Counted from the stretch's first letter, positions 1 to 9,500 are shown. The stretch: DNA of 64,000 nucleotides from Paucimonas lemoignei (GCA_900475325.1 LS483371.1:558001-622000), one strand, 5' to 3'. Notes: generated by a model not told the origin, from the letters alone. Made by a program: numbers and translations.

Positions 1-83
1 CGGCTTTAGCCGGGAAGAGGTCGGTACATCCAATACACATTCTGCGTCAGGAATGCCGTCTTCCCGGCTGAAGCCGGTCCCAC
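1..83. repeat. REPIN (GGCTTTAGCC type), cut by window edge
   Basis: Inverted pair of REP arms. The left arm starts inside CGGCTTTAGCCGGGAAG and the right arm is CTTCCCGGCTGAAGCCGG followed by TCCCAC. The loop contains a 'GGTACATCCAATACACA' segment that recurs in other REPINs of this window. The left end is truncated by the window. Confidence 0.85.
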
Positions 84-106
84 AGTGGTAATCCGTGGAA
101 AATTGT

Positions 107-739
107 TCAAGCCTGAACGGTCAGGCCGTATTCAGCACTCGCATCCTGCAACCACATCCACCAGTAATCGGCGAAGCTGCGGCGGATCAGCAACTCCCAG
201 GTTTCTTCGCCCGTGCGACGGATCACCAACTGCGATTTGGCGAACACCGTGCCTACCGCTTTACCCACCGGGAAGCTGTCCGGGTGCACGTCGTAGCTGG
301 TGGACTTCATCAGCACTTCGCGGACTTTCGGGCCGCTCAGTTCGAGGATCGATTGGCCGCCGCTGACATTGACGATAGCGATGTGCAGACCGGTCAGTGC
401 TTCGCGCAGTTTCTGCTCGACGGCGAATTCTTCACCGCCTGGCACGATCAGCAGCCATTCATCCGGGCCAAGCCATTGCAGGGAGCTTTCGCCGCTGATC
501 ACCAGCGCGAGCGCGCCCGGCAATTCCATGCCCAGCGCCTTATGGACGCCTGCGGCGAAGGCTGGATCATGCGCGTCGCCACGAAGGGTCAGGTGGCCGA
601 GCAATTTCTTGTCACGCAGGAACACGCCAGGGTTGGCGCGACCTTTACCGACCAGGCTGCTGAGGTCGGCATGGAACAGCGATGACTCGGCTTTTGCGCC
701 GGTCGTTGGCCGCTGCTGGTAAACGTTGGCTGTGGTCAT
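107..739 (-). CDS. soxG: Sarcosine oxidase gamma subunit
   Basis: 210 aa, the small GcvT-like gamma subunit of heterotetrameric sarcosine oxidase, which oxidises sarcosine to glycine with transfer of the methyl carbon to tetrahydrofolate. The start is placed at the ATG encoding MTTANVYQQRP; the longer open frame runs back through a REPIN and is not credible. It is last of the soxB-soxD-soxA-soxG order, with a 133-base gap from soxA that holds a REPIN. In related pseudomonads a formyltetrahydrofolate deformylase gene often follows; it would lie beyond the window. Family assignment rests mainly on context plus recognisable motifs such as SSLQWLGPDEWLL. Confidence 0.93.
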   Translation of the reverse strand: MTTANVYQQRPTTGAKAESSLFHADLSSLVGKGRANPGVFLRDKKLLGHLTLRGDAHDPAFAAGVHKALGMELPGALALVISGESSLQWLGPDEWLLIVPGGEEFAVEQKLREALTGLHIAIVNVSGGQSILELSGPKVREVLMKSTSYDVHPDSFPVGKAVGTVFAKSQLVIRRTGEETWELLIRRSFADYWWMWLQDASAEYGLTVQA

Positions 740-781
740 AGAGCACCTGTTCTGAATTCTGTTGTCGAGCATTGGCTGAGC

Positions 782-865
782 CTGTAGGAGCTGCCGCAGG
801 CTGCGAAAGGGCTCAATCGCGCTGTCGCTTCGCGCCAGTTCGCAGCCTTCGGCAGCTCCTACAGG
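782..865. repeat. REPIN (GTAGGAGCTGCCG type)
   Basis: Inverted arms CTGTAGGAGCTGCCGCAGGC and GCCTTCGGCAGCTCCTACAG, about 85 bases in all, between soxG and soxA. Confidence 0.88.
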
Positions 866-872
866 TGGAGCA

Positions 873-3800
873 TCACTCCACGTTCTGCTGCTCACCCTTC
901 GGATCGAAGAACACCGAGGACACGATTTCGGCTTCGATCACGCTGCCGTCGGCTTGCGGCGAGAACACCCGCTCACCCATGCGCTTGAGGCCGCCTTTGA
1001 CCACGCCCATGGCAAACGAATAACCCAGGGAGTTCGACGCATAGCTGGAAGTCACGTGACCGATCATGGTCATTGGGATCGACTGTTTAGGGTCGACCAC
1101 CAGTTGCGCGCCTTCCGGCAGCCACTTGTTCGGATCAATCGGCTTGAGGCCTACCAGCTGTTTGCGTTGGTCGCGCACCACGTCTTCACGGGCCATGCCG
1201 CGTTGGCCGATCCAGGAGAACGGTTTGGTGCGGCCGACACACCAGCCCATGTTCAGGTCGTCCGGGGTCATCGAGCCGTCGGTATCCTGGCCCACGATGA
1301 TGAAACCCTTCTCGGCGCGCAGCACGTGCATGGTCTCGGTGCCGTACGGCGTCAGGTTGTACTTTTTGCCGGCTTCGATGATCTGTTCCAGCACACCCAT
1401 GGCGTAGTCAGCCTGAATGTTGACTTCATACGACAGCTCGCCGGTAAACGAGATACGGAACACCCGCGCCGGAACACCACCGACCTGGCCTTCTTTCCAG
1501 GTCATGAACGGGAATTCTTCACGGCCCAGATCAATATCGGTCACTTCGCTGAGCAGCTTGCGGCTGTTCGGGCCGGACAGGGTCAGGGTCGCGTAATGGT
1601 CGGTCACGGAGGTGAAGTACACCTTCAGATCAGGCCATTCGGTCTGTTGGTAGATTTCCAGCCATTGCAGTACGCGAGCCGCGCCGCCGGTAGTGGTGGT
1701 CATGATGAAATGGTTGTCGGCGACACAGGCGGTAACCCCGTCGTCGAAGACCATGCCGTCTTCTTTACACATCAGGCCGTAACGCGCCTTGCCCACGTCG
1801 AGCTTGGTCCAGGCGTTGGTGTAGATGCGGTTCAGGAACTCACGGGCATCCGGGCCTTGAATGTCGATCTTGCCCAGGGTCGAGGCGTCCAGCAGGCCGA
1901 CGCTTGCGCGCACGGCTTTGCATTCGCGCTCAACCGCAGCGTGGATGTCTTCACCGGCTTTCGGGAAGTACCAAGGGCGTTTCCACTGACCGACGTCTTC
2001 GAATTCAGCACCATTTTTAACGTGCCAGGCGTGCAGCGCGGTGAAGCGCACAGGCTCGAAGATGTGGCCACAGTGCCGACCGGCAATGGCGCCGAAGGTC
2101 ACTGGCGTGTAGTTCGGGCGGAACATGGTGGTGCCCATTTCCGGGATGGTCACGTTCAGCGAACGGGCGGCGATGGCCAGACCGTTAACGTTGCCCAGCT
2201 TGCCCTGATCAGTGCCGAAGCCCAGCGCGGTGTAGCGTTTGACGTGCTCCACCGACTCGAAACCTTCACGGGTCGCCAGCTCAATGGCGGCAGCGGTGAC
2301 GTCGTTCTGCAAGTCGACGAATTGCTTCGGCGCACGGGCAGTCGGTTTGTCATGAGGCACCTGGAACAGCGCCAGGGTCGGCTCTTCAGCGCGGCTCAAG
2401 GCTTTGGGCAAGACGCCTTCGACTACGTTGAAACCGGCTTCACTGGCAGCGCGTACGCCGCCTTCAAACCCATCTGCCAGGGTGTCGCCCAAGGCGTAGA
2501 CGCCATTGACGCCGCCGACGCAGACGCGTTTCTGTGGCGCTTCGCCCGGTACGAAACCGAGGATGTCTTCACGCCAGACCGGCTTGCCGCCCAGGTGCGA
2601 AGCCAGGTGAACGATAGGGCTGTAGCCCCCGGAGCTGGCGATCAAGTCGCAGTCGAGCCATTCGCCAGGGCTGGTGACACGATGAGCTTTGACGTCGATG
2701 GCGGCGATGCGCGCGGCGGTCACGTGCTTGCTGCCACGAGCCTCGATCACGGCGCTGCCGGTCAGGATGCGGATACCTTTGGCGCGTGCTTCTTCAACCA
2801 GCGCGCCCCGTGGGTTGTGCCGTGCATCAGCGATGGCCACCACTTGCAGGCTGGCGTCGAGCCAGTCCAGCGCCACGCGGTAGGCGTGATCGTTGTTGGT
2901 GGACAGCACCAGCTTCTTGCCCGGCGCTACGCCATAACGGCGCACGTAAGTGGAGACCGCTCCGGCTAGCATGTTGCCCGGCACGTCGTTGTTGCCGTAA
3001 ACCAGTGGACGTTCATGTGTACCGGAGGCCAGCACCACACGCTTGGCGCGAACCCGATGCATGCGCTGACGCACTTGGCCGATCGGTGCGCGATCCCCCA
3101 GGTGATCGGTGAGGCGTTCGTGAATGGTCAGGAAGTTGTGGTCGTGGTAACCGTTGACCGTAGCGCGTGGCAGCAACACCACGTTTTTCAGGCCTTTGAG
3201 TTCGGCAATCACGGTGGCGACCCATTCCGCTGCGGGTTTGCCGTCCAGACTTTCGCGGCTGTCCAACAGGCTGCCGCCAAATTCTTCCTGCTCGTCGGCC
3301 AGGATCACTCGGGCACCGCTACGGGCAGCCGCCAGAGCAGCCGCCAGACCAGCAGGACCCGCACCAACGATCAGCACGTCGCAGTGCTGGTTCATGTTGT
3401 CGTAGGTGTCCGGATCGTTTTCGGTCGGCGAGCGACCAAGACCGGCGGCCTTACGAATGTACTTCTCGTAAGTCATCCAGAACGATTGCGGATACATGAA
3501 GGTTTTGTAGTAGAAACCCGGTGGCATCAGCTTGCCGCCGACCTTGCCAAGGATGCCCATCACGTCATTGTTGACGCTTGGCCAGCCGTTGGTGCTGGTG
3601 GCGACCAGGCCCGAATACAGCGCCTGTTGCGTGGCGCGCACGTTGGGGATCTGGGTCGCTTCGGTGGCGCCGATCTGCAGCACCGCGTTGGGCTCTTCGG
3701 AGCCAGCAGCGAAGATCCCGCGAGGACGCGAATACTTGAAGCTGCGGCCGATGACGTCCACGCCATTGGCCAGCAGGGCAGCGGCCAGGGTGTCGCCTTC

Positions 3801-3893
3801 AAAGCCTTGATAGGTCTGGCCGTTGAAGTTGAAGTTCAAAACCTTGCTGCGGTCGATGCGGCCGCCATTGGGCAATCGGTTGATCTGGCTCAT
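873..3893 (-). CDS. soxA: Sarcosine oxidase alpha subunit
   Basis: 1006 aa, the normal length for the large subunit of heterotetrameric sarcosine oxidase. An N-terminal 2Fe-2S-ferredoxin-like fold (residues about 15-100) is followed by a dinucleotide-binding segment (CDVLIVGAGPAGLAAALAA, about 172-190). The C-terminal half (about 600-1000) is a GcvT/aminomethyltransferase-like tetrahydrofolate-binding region. The subunit binds NAD and channels the formaldehyde-level carbon to tetrahydrofolate. Its start overlaps the soxD stop by 4 bases, so the two are translationally coupled. Part of the choline/betaine to glycine route; in Pseudomonas the operon is known to respond to sarcosine (SouR) and betaine (GbdR), but I cannot assign those sites here. 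Confidence 0.97.
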   Translation of the reverse strand: MSQINRLPNGGRIDRSKVLNFNFNGQTYQGFEGDTLAAALLANGVDVIGRSFKYSRPRGIFAAGSEEPNAVLQIGATEATQIPNVRATQQALYSGLVATSTNGWPSVNNDVMGILGKVGGKLMPPGFYYKTFMYPQSFWMTYEKYIRKAAGLGRSPTENDPDTYDNMNQHCDVLIVGAGPAGLAAALAAARSGARVILADEQEEFGGSLLDSRESLDGKPAAEWVATVIAELKGLKNVVLLPRATVNGYHDHNFLTIHERLTDHLGDRAPIGQVRQRMHRVRAKRVVLASGTHERPLVYGNNDVPGNMLAGAVSTYVRRYGVAPGKKLVLSTNNDHAYRVALDWLDASLQVVAIADARHNPRGALVEEARAKGIRILTGSAVIEARGSKHVTAARIAAIDVKAHRVTSPGEWLDCDLIASSGGYSPIVHLASHLGGKPVWREDILGFVPGEAPQKRVCVGGVNGVYALGDTLADGFEGGVRAASEAGFNVVEGVLPKALSRAEEPTLALFQVPHDKPTARAPKQFVDLQNDVTAAAIELATREGFESVEHVKRYTALGFGTDQGKLGNVNGLAIAARSLNVTIPEMGTTMFRPNYTPVTFGAIAGRHCGHIFEPVRFTALHAWHVKNGAEFEDVGQWKRPWYFPKAGEDIHAAVERECKAVRASVGLLDASTLGKIDIQGPDAREFLNRIYTNAWTKLDVGKARYGLMCKEDGMVFDDGVTACVADNHFIMTTTTGGAARVLQWLEIYQQTEWPDLKVYFTSVTDHYATLTLSGPNSRKLLSEVTDIDLGREEFPFMTWKEGQVGGVPARVFRISFTGELSYEVNIQADYAMGVLEQIIEAGKKYNLTPYGTETMHVLRAEKGFIIVGQDTDGSMTPDDLNMGWCVGRTKPFSWIGQRGMAREDVVRDQRKQLVGLKPIDPNKWLPEGAQLVVDPKQSIPMTMIGHVTSSYASNSLGYSFAMGVVKGGLKRMGERVFSPQADGSVIEAEIVSSVFFDPKGEQQNVE

Positions 3894-4222
3894 ACCTGGT
3901 CTCCCTCACTGCTGGCCTTACTGAACGCAGGATTTGGCTCTTTATTAGTGAAGCGCGGTTTCGTGCCGATCAGGTAGGTTTCGAGAATTTCGTAAGTCAC
4001 GGTGTCGCGGGTCGCGTTGAAGTACTGACGGCAACCGGCGGCGTGGATCCACAGTTCGTGATGCAGCCCGCGTGGGTTATCGCGGAAGAACATGTAGTCG
4101 CCCCATTGCTCGTCGGTGCAGGCGGCCGGGTCCAGTGGACGCGGGATGTGTGCCTGGCCTGACGCGTGGAATTCCTCTTCGGAGCGCAGTTCGCCACAGT
4201 GAGGACAGAAGATGTGCAGCAT
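3890..4222 (-). CDS. soxD: Sarcosine oxidase delta subunit
   Basis: 110 aa. The N-terminal MLHIFCPHCGE carries the CxxC of the zinc site typical of SoxD, and further Cys/His residues lie in the C-terminal half (CTDEQW, HHELWIHAAGC). It is the small zinc-binding subunit of the tetramer. It sits between soxB (14-base gap) and soxA (4-base overlap) in the usual order. Confidence 0.95.
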   Translation of the reverse strand: MLHIFCPHCGELRSEEEFHASGQAHIPRPLDPAACTDEQWGDYMFFRDNPRGLHHELWIHAAGCRQYFNATRDTVTYEILETYLIGTKPRFTNKEPNPAFSKASSEGDQV

Positions 4223-4236
4223 GGATGAATCTCCTG

Positions 4237-5487
4237 TTAGTGAGCGACAGCGGCAGCGCCGTGTTCGTCAATGAGTGCGCCGTTGTGGAAACGGTCGATG
4301 GAAAACGGTTTCGCCAATGGGTGCATTTCGCCCTTGGCCAGGCTTGCCGCGAACACGTTGCCCGAGCCCGGCGTGGCTTTGAAACCACCGGTGCCCCAAC
4401 CGCAGTTGAAGAACATGTTCGGCACAGGGGTCTTGGAAATGATCGGGCAGGCGTCCGGCGTGGTGTCGACGATGCCGCCCCACTGACGGTTCATGCGCAC
4501 ACGGGACAACACCGGGAACATCTCGACGATGGCCTGAATGGTGTGTTCGATCACTGGGTACGAACCGCGCTGACCATAACCGTTGTAGCCATCGATACCG
4601 GCACCGATCACCAGGTCGCCCTTGTCGGACTGGCTGATGTAACCGTGTACCGCGTTGGACATGATCACGCTGTCGATAATCGGCTTGATCGGCTCGGACA
4701 CCAGCGCCTGCAACGGGTGGGATTCAACCGGCAGACGGAAGCCCGCCAGTTTCGCCATGTGCCCGGAGTTACCGGCCGTCACCACGCCGACACGCTTGGC
4801 GCCGATGAAGCCTTTGTTGGTTTCCACACCGATGCACACGCCGTTTTCCTTGCGGAAGCCGATCACTTCGGTCTGCTGGATCAAGTCCACGCCCAGGGCG
4901 TCAGCAGCACGGGCGAAGCCCCAGGCCACGGCATCGTGACGAGCTACACCGCCGCGACGTTGCACGGTGGCGCCAATGATCGGGTAACGGGTGTTTTTCG
5001 AGCAGTCCAGGTAAGGGATTTCCTCCGCTACCTGTTTGCCGTCTAGCAGTTCGCCGTCCACACCGTTCAGGCGGTTGGCACTGACCCGACGCTCGGAGTC
5101 ACGAATGTCCTGCAAGGTGTGGCACAGGTTGTAGACGCCACGCTGGGAGAACATCACGTTGTAGTTCAGGTCCTGCGACAGGCCTTCCCACAATTTCATC
5201 GCGTGTTCATACAGATGCGCCGACTCATCCCACAGGTAGTTGGAACGCACGATGGTCGTATTACGCGCCGTGTTGCCGCCGCCCAGCCAGCCTTTCTCGA
5301 CCACGGCCACGTTAGTGATGCCGTGTTCTTTGGCCAAGTAGTAAGCGGTCGCCAGACCATGCCCGCCGCCGCCGACGATGACCACGTCGTAGACCTTTTT
5401 CGGGGTCGGCGTGCGCCACATGCGCTGCCAGTTTTCGTGGTGGCTGAGGGAGTGTTTGAAGAGGCCGAAGCCTGAGTAATGCTGCAT
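4237..5487 (-). CDS. soxB: Sarcosine oxidase beta subunit
   Basis: 416 aa FAD-dependent catalytic subunit. The FAD Rossmann motif [20 protein letters not shown] lies at about residues 29-48, and a DAO-type C-terminal region ends with the [15 protein letters not shown] flavin-contact segment. The start was moved to the ATG of [13 protein letters not shown], the usual N terminus; the extra upstream residues of the open frame overlap glyA and are not family-like. First of the sox genes and 16 bases downstream of glyA, probably cotranscribed with it. Confidence 0.96.
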   Translation of the reverse strand: MQHYSGFGLFKHSLSHHENWQRMWRTPTPKKVYDVVIVGGGGHGLATAYYLAKEHGITNVAVVEKGWLGGGNTARNTTIVRSNYLWDESAHLYEHAMKLWEGLSQDLNYNVMFSQRGVYNLCHTLQDIRDSERRVSANRLNGVDGELLDGKQVAEEIPYLDCSKNTRYPIIGATVQRRGGVARHDAVAWGFARAADALGVDLIQQTEVIGFRKENGVCIGVETNKGFIGAKRVGVVTAGNSGHMAKLAGFRLPVESHPLQALVSEPIKPIIDSVIMSNAVHGYISQSDKGDLVIGAGIDGYNGYGQRGSYPVIEHTIQAIVEMFPVLSRVRMNRQWGGIVDTTPDACPIISKTPVPNMFFNCGWGTGGFKATPGSGNVFAASLAKGEMHPLAKPFSIDRFHNGALIDEHGAAAVAH

Positions 5488-5503
5488 GAATGCTACTCCT
5501 GAC

Positions 5504-6757
5504 TCAGCTATAAACCGGGAAATCGGTGCACAGGGCGGCAACCTGGCTGGCGACATTGGCCTCAACGTCGGCATCGCCGAGATTGTCGAGAATGTCGCAG
5601 ATCCAGCCGGCCAGCGTGACGCATTGGGTGACCTTGAAGCCGCGTGTGGTGACAGCCGGGGTGCCGATACGCAGGCCTGACGTCACGAACGGCGATTGCG
5701 GATCGTTCGGCACCGAGTTCTTGTTGACGGTGATGTGCGCACGACCCAGCGCGGCGTCGGCGTCTTTGCCGGTCAGGCCCTGACGGATCAGACTGACCAG
5801 GAACAAGTGGTTGTCGGTACCGCCGGAGACCACGTCATAGCCACGGTCGATGAACACTTGCGCCATGGCCTGGGCGTTATCGATCACCTGTTGCTGATAA
5901 ACCTTGAAGCCTGGCTCCATGGCTTCCTTGAAGCACACGGCCTTGGCCGCAATCACGTGCATCAACGGGCCGCCCTGGCCGCCAGGGAATACAGCGGAAT
6001 TGAGCTTCTTCTCGATCTCTTCGTTGGCCTTGGCCAGGATCAAACCACCCCGTGGGCCGCGCAGGGTTTTGTGGGTGGTGGTGGTCACGACGTCGGCGTA
6101 CGGCAGCGGGTTCGGGTACAGACCGGCAGCGACGAGGCCAGCGACGTGAGCCATGTCGACAAACAGGTAAGCGCCGACTTTATCTGCGATGGCGCGGAAG
6201 CGCGGGAAGTCGAGGGTCTTCGAGTAGGCCGAGAACCCGGCGATGATCATTTTTGGCTGGCATTCAACTGCGATGCGCTCGACTTCGTCGTAGTCGATCA
6301 GGCCGGTGGCAGTATCGATGCCGTACTGGACTGCGTTGTAGAGCTTGCCGGAAAAGCTGACTTTCGCGCCGTGGGTCAAGTGACCGCCGTGGGCCAGGCT
6401 CATGCCCAGCACGGTGTCGCCTGCTTGCAGCAACGCCAGATAAACCGCTGCGTTGGCCGAGCTGCCGGAGTGCGGCTGAACGTTGGCGTAATCAGCGCCG
6501 AACAGTTGCTTGGCGCGGTCGATGGCCAGTTGCTCGACCTTATCCACATGCTCGCAGCCGCCGTAGTAGCGCTTGCCCGGATAACCTTCGGCGTATTTGT
6601 TGGTCAGGCCGCTGCCCTGGGCTTCCATCACGCGCTGGCTGGTGTAGTTCTCCGAGGCGATCAGTTCGATGTGATCTTCCTGACGCTGCTCCTCGGCATT
6701 CATCGCCGCCAGCAGTGCATCGTCATAGCCTTGGATTTGGTCGTTCTTGCTGAACAT
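5504..6757 (-). CDS. glyA: Serine hydroxymethyltransferase
   Basis: 417 aa PLP enzyme interconverting glycine plus methylene-THF with serine. PLP-lysine motif [15 protein letters not shown] at about residue 225. The start at [16 protein letters not shown] has a GGAG-type ribosome site just upstream; a longer frame runs into non-coding sequence. Heading the soxBDAG genes, it is probably the betaine-catabolism paralogue of glyA, using the glycine and one-carbon units produced by sarcosine oxidase. Confidence 0.96.
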   Translation of the reverse strand: MFSKNDQIQGYDDALLAAMNAEEQRQEDHIELIASENYTSQRVMEAQGSGLTNKYAEGYPGKRYYGGCEHVDKVEQLAIDRAKQLFGADYANVQPHSGSSANAAVYLALLQAGDTVLGMSLAHGGHLTHGAKVSFSGKLYNAVQYGIDTATGLIDYDEVERIAVECQPKMIIAGFSAYSKTLDFPRFRAIADKVGAYLFVDMAHVAGLVAAGLYPNPLPYADVVTTTTHKTLRGPRGGLILAKANEEIEKKLNSAVFPGGQGGPLMHVIAAKAVCFKEAMEPGFKVYQQQVIDNAQAMAQVFIDRGYDVVSGGTDNHLFLVSLIRQGLTGKDADAALGRAHITVNKNSVPNDPQSPFVTSGLRIGTPAVTTRGFKVTQCVTLAGWICDILDNLGDADVEANVASQVAALCTDFPVYS

Positions 6758-6931
6758 TGCGGTTCTCCCAGCGGCGGCGTGGCGCCTGACTTGTCGGTGG
6801 GGCTGCAGCATCTCTGCCGAGCCCTTTGACAGCGATACTAGGGCCGGACCCAAGACGCCAAATGCCTGCGCACGCCACGCAAAGGTGCGTTTACGACATG
6901 GCTCAAAATACCTTGCCGTGGGCATTGATCC

Positions 6932-7017
6932 GTAGGAGCGGCTTTAGCCGCGAGCGGTCTTGCTGTCGGTTGATATCCAGCGTCTACCCCGGCATCTTCG
7001 CGGCTAAAGCCGCTCCA
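6932..7017. repeat. REPIN (GCGGCTTTAGCCGC type)
   Basis: Inverted arms GTAGGAGCGGCTTTAGCCGC and GCGGCTAAAGCCGCTCC, upstream of glyA. Confidence 0.85.
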
Positions 7018-7036
7018 GAGTTTGCGTTCACAAACA

Positions 7037-7066
7037 AAAATCCCCCGGGGATGCCGGGGGATTTTC
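7037..7066 (-). terminator. Orphan terminator of the original alaC end
   Basis: Strong GC hairpin (AATCCCCCGG / CCGGGGGATT) followed on the minus strand by ATTTTTG. It lies 18 bases beyond the stop codon of the displaced aminotransferase tail at 7084. I infer it originally terminated the aminotransferase gene, whose present 3' end is about 1.1 kb away. Confidence 0.7.
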
Positions 7067-7083
7067 AAGGTGCGATGTCGCAA

Positions 7084-7203
7084 TCAGACCACGGCTTTAC
7101 CAGTCAACTGACCATCCGCCCGGAGCATCCCGCGAATACCACGCACGGCCTGACGAATCCGGTCCTGGTTTTCGATCAGGGGGAAACGCACGTGATCGTT
7201 GCA
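7084..7203 (-). pseudogene. Displaced 3' end of the alaC-like gene, copy 1
   Basis: Read on the minus strand this encodes an aminotransferase C terminus: [17 protein letters not shown], then AVRGIRGM and RADGQLTGKAVV with a TGA stop. The intact gene at 8155 encodes the same segment but ends RADNSTIK. About 86 bases align with roughly 11 differences by eye. The distinct C-terminal codons and the adjoining terminator suggest this is the ancestral gene end, left behind when new DNA entered. Confidence 0.85.
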
Positions 7204-7252
7204 GCAAGCACATATTCAGGGCTGAAACTTTAGCGACAAACGGTCGCTAAAC

Positions 7253-7268
7253 CTGTCATTTCTGACAG
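7253..7268. promoter_or_regulatory. Perfect inverted repeat CTGTCATTTCTGACAG, copy 1
   Basis: 6-bp stem, 4-base loop, 75 bases upstream of the first small gene. The same 16 bases, preceded by CTAAAC, occur at 7790-7805 before the second small gene. Could be an operator, an RNA hairpin or a recombination site. Confidence 0.55.
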
Positions 7269-7342
7269 TAGACGATCAGAAATGGCGGGATTAATTTAAA
7301 CAGGCACTGAAGCGTTCAGTTAAATATTGTGTAAGGAGACAG

Positions 7343-7552
7343 ATGATGGCACGTATAACTGTCATGTATAAAAGTGAAGGTCGGCCGTATTCCGCTCAGA
7401 TGGAAGATTTTGAATTTGCATCTTTAAATATTGGAGATGTAATATCGCTTCCCCCTACGCACGCCAGACCGATGGTAGTGATTAGCAAGTATGTAAATCG
7501 AATGGTTCTCGATTCTATCGAGCGAGTCGAATACTCCATTACCACAACGTGA
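7343..7552 (+). CDS. Small conserved protein, paralogue 1
   Basis: 69 aa, not recognised as a known family. A good ribosome site (AAGGAG) lies about 8 bases before the start. Its core MEDFEFASLNIGD is shared almost exactly with the 71-aa product at 7886-8101, followed in both by hydrophobic and charged residues (ISLPP / LMFPP). No signal peptide or membrane segment. It lies convergent to the aminotransferase, between displaced tail copies 1 and 2. AT-richer than the neighbouring genes. MARITVMYK, at the second codon, is an equally plausible start. Confidence 0.75.
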   Translation: MMARITVMYKSEGRPYSAQMEDFEFASLNIGDVISLPPTHARPMVVISKYVNRMVLDSIERVEYSITTT

Positions 7553-7576
7553 CTGTGTTAATGGAAAATAATAAAT

Positions 7577-7599
7577 GGCGCTACTGTGTCAGCAGCGCT
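7577..7599. terminator. Degenerate terminator-like hairpin
   Basis: Imperfect hairpin (GGCGCTAC...GCAGCGCT) just after the first small gene, the counterpart of the perfect hairpin at 8111-8137 after the second. Confidence 0.5.
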
Positions 7600-7618
7600 C
7601 CCGCAAGTTGGTCGTTTA

Positions 7619-7718
7619 TTACTTGGTCGTCGAATTGTTCGCCCGGGACATCCCGCGAATCATGCGCCCGGCCTGACGGATGCTTTCTTGGCTTTCGATC
7701 AGGGCGAAGCGCGTACTT
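7619..7718 (-). pseudogene. Displaced 3' end of the alaC-like gene, copy 2
   Basis: Minus-strand translation gives RFALIESQESIRQAGR, then MIRGMSRANNSTTK and a TAA stop. This is close to the end of the intact gene ([16 protein letters not shown], then [14 protein letters not shown]), whereas copy 1 ends differently. The upstream bases TTATTACTT are also shared with the intact gene's end. The frame is broken further upstream by stops, so it is a remnant only. Confidence 0.85.
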
Positions 7719-7789
7719 TACTAAAGTCGCCGTGCGTTCACGTAATACCCTTCGCTGAATGAAACGGTTGCGATAAACGGTAGCTAAAC

Positions 7790-7805
7790 CTGTCATTTCT
7801 GACAG
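7790..7805. promoter_or_regulatory. Perfect inverted repeat CTGTCATTTCTGACAG, copy 2
   Basis: Identical to the repeat at 7253-7268; 81 bases upstream of the second small gene. Confidence 0.55.
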
Positions 7806-7885
7806 CGCGTGGATAGAGGGGGAGGGTGGATTTAATCATGCAGTGAAGTGTTTGATATTAAATATATTATTTAAGGAGATAAGTA

Positions 7886-8101
7886 ATGGCACTTATAACT
7901 GTCCTCTACGAAGACGCCGGTGGACCTGGCTCCACACAAATGGAAGACTTTGAGTTTGCATCTTTAAATATTGGGGATATTTTAATGTTTCCCCCTTTGG
8001 AGCGGGATAGAATGTTGATTAACAAGTCTGTGAGGCGAAGGCTTAATGGCGCCATCGTAACTGTCGAATATTTCATTGAGTTCAGATACCTACATCAATG
8101 A
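7886..8101 (+). CDS. Small conserved protein, paralogue 2
   Basis: 71 aa, preceded by an AAGGAG ribosome site. It starts MALITVLYEDAGG, contains MEDFEFASLNIGDIL and ends with an aromatic-rich VEYFIEFRYLHQ. Paralogue of 7343-7552. Function unknown. It is convergent to the aminotransferase, and its stop lies 53 bases from the aminotransferase stop, separated by a bidirectional hairpin. Confidence 0.75.
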   Translation: MALITVLYEDAGGPGSTQMEDFEFASLNIGDILMFPPLERDRMLINKSVRRRLNGAIVTVEYFIEFRYLHQ

Positions 8102-8110
8102 GAACGCTAA

Positions 8111-8137
8111 GAAGCGCTGCTGTATGAGCAGCGCTTC
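8111..8137. terminator. Bidirectional hairpin between small gene and alaC
   Basis: Perfect 11-bp stem GAAGCGCTGCT / AGCAGCGCTTC with a 5-base loop between two convergent stops. It lacks a long T run on either side. Confidence 0.65.
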
Positions 8138-8154
8138 TCTGTGTTGGCCACTTA

Positions 8155-9363
8155 TTACTTGATCGTCGAGTTATCCGCCCGGAACATCCCGCGAATACCC
8201 CGCACCGCCTGGCGAATCCGGTCCTGATTTTCGATCAACGCGAAGCGCACGTGATCATCGCCGTACTCACCAAAACCGACACCTGGCGAGACACAGACCT
8301 TGGCTTCGGCGAGCAGCTTCTTGGCGAATTCCAGCGAGCCGAGGTGGGCGTAGGCGGGTGGGATCTTCGCCCAGACGTACATCGAGGCTTTCGGGTTTTC
8401 CACCATCCAGCCCAGTTCGTGCAGGCCTTTGACCAACACGTTGCGGCGCTGGCGGTATTGCTCGGCGATGTCCAGCACGCATTGCTGATCACCTTCCAGT
8501 GCTGCAATGGCCGCGACTTGTAGCGGGGTGAAGGTGCCGTAGTCGTGATAGCTCTTGATCCGCGCCAGGGCGTTGACCAGCTCCGGGTTACCGACCATGA
8601 AGCCGATACGCCAGCCCGCCATGTTGTAGCTCTTGGACAGGGTGAAGAATTCGACAGCGATGTCTTTGGCGCCCGGTACCTGCATGATCGACGGGGCTTT
8701 CCAGCCGTCGTAGACGATGTCGGCGTAAGCCAGGTCGTGAACCACCAGCACGTCGTACTGCTTGGCCAGCGCCACCACGCGTTCGAAGAAATCCAGCTCC
8801 ACGCACTGTGCGGTGGGGTTGGACGGGAAGCCGAGGATCATCATTTTCGGCTTGGGAATCGAGCCGCGAATGGCTTTTTCCAGCTCGGCGAAGAAGTCCA
8901 CGCCTGGGATCAACGGCACCGAACGCACTTGAGCGCCAGCAATCACGGCGCCGTAGATGTGAATCGGGTAGCTCGGGTTCGGCACCAGCACCGTATCGCC
9001 CTGATCGAGGGTGGCGAGCATCAAGTGCGCCAGGCCCTCTTTCGAGCCGATGGTGACGATGGCTTCTTCTTCCGGGTCGATATCGACGTCGTAGCGCTTT
9101 TTGTACCAATTGGAAATCGCCCGACGCAGACGCGGGATGCCACGCGAAGTCGAGTAGCCGTGAGTGTCTTCACGTTGGGCGACGGTAACCAGTTTTTCGA
9201 CGATGTGCGGTGGGGTTGGCCCGTCGGGGTTGCCCATGCTCAAGTCGATGATGTCTTCACCACGACGGCGAGCGGCCATTTTCAGCTCGGCAGTGATATT
9301 GAAGACGTACGGGGGGAGTCGATCGATACGCGCAAAGCGGCGCGGCGAAGGTAGGTCTGCCAT
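8155..9363 (-). CDS. alaC: Alanine/aromatic-type class I aminotransferase
   Basis: 402 aa PLP-dependent aminotransferase resembling AlaC (glutamate-pyruvate transaminase). Motifs: [18 protein letters not shown] near the N terminus, [18 protein letters not shown], and the PLP-lysine motif [16 protein letters not shown]. The start is at [14 protein letters not shown]; the longer frame adds 17 atypical residues. The last codons (RADNSTIK) differ from those of the displaced copy at 7084 and match those of copy 2 closely. The present 3' end may therefore have been supplied by inserted DNA without harming function. Confidence 0.9.
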   Translation of the reverse strand: MADLPSPRRFARIDRLPPYVFNITAELKMAARRRGEDIIDLSMGNPDGPTPPHIVEKLVTVAQREDTHGYSTSRGIPRLRRAISNWYKKRYDVDIDPEEEAIVTIGSKEGLAHLMLATLDQGDTVLVPNPSYPIHIYGAVIAGAQVRSVPLIPGVDFFAELEKAIRGSIPKPKMMILGFPSNPTAQCVELDFFERVVALAKQYDVLVVHDLAYADIVYDGWKAPSIMQVPGAKDIAVEFFTLSKSYNMAGWRIGFMVGNPELVNALARIKSYHDYGTFTPLQVAAIAALEGDQQCVLDIAEQYRQRRNVLVKGLHELGWMVENPKASMYVWAKIPPAYAHLGSLEFAKKLLAEAKVCVSPGVGFGEYGDDHVRFALIENQDRIRQAVRGIRGMFRADNSTIK

Positions 9364-9500
9364 GGAGGCCTCAGATACGTAAGCGCCCGGAACCGTCCGA
9401 GCGACGTTGGCCACTGCGGTGGCCAGCGCAGAAGATAAAGGCGCTGATGGCAGTTTGTCTACAGTGATTTTTCAGGCGATAGGATATCTGTGGGGCAACC

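Noticed and set aside
954..2969. 671-aa ORF antisense to soxA, and similar long ORFs antisense to glcB and acyl-CoA dehydrogenase
   Set aside because: Shadow frames expected in GC-rich coding DNA; the sense frames encode well-known full-length enzymes.
7549..7758. 69-aa plus-strand ORF after the first small gene
   Set aside because: It lies antisense over the displaced alaC tail and a hairpin; no independent coding signal.
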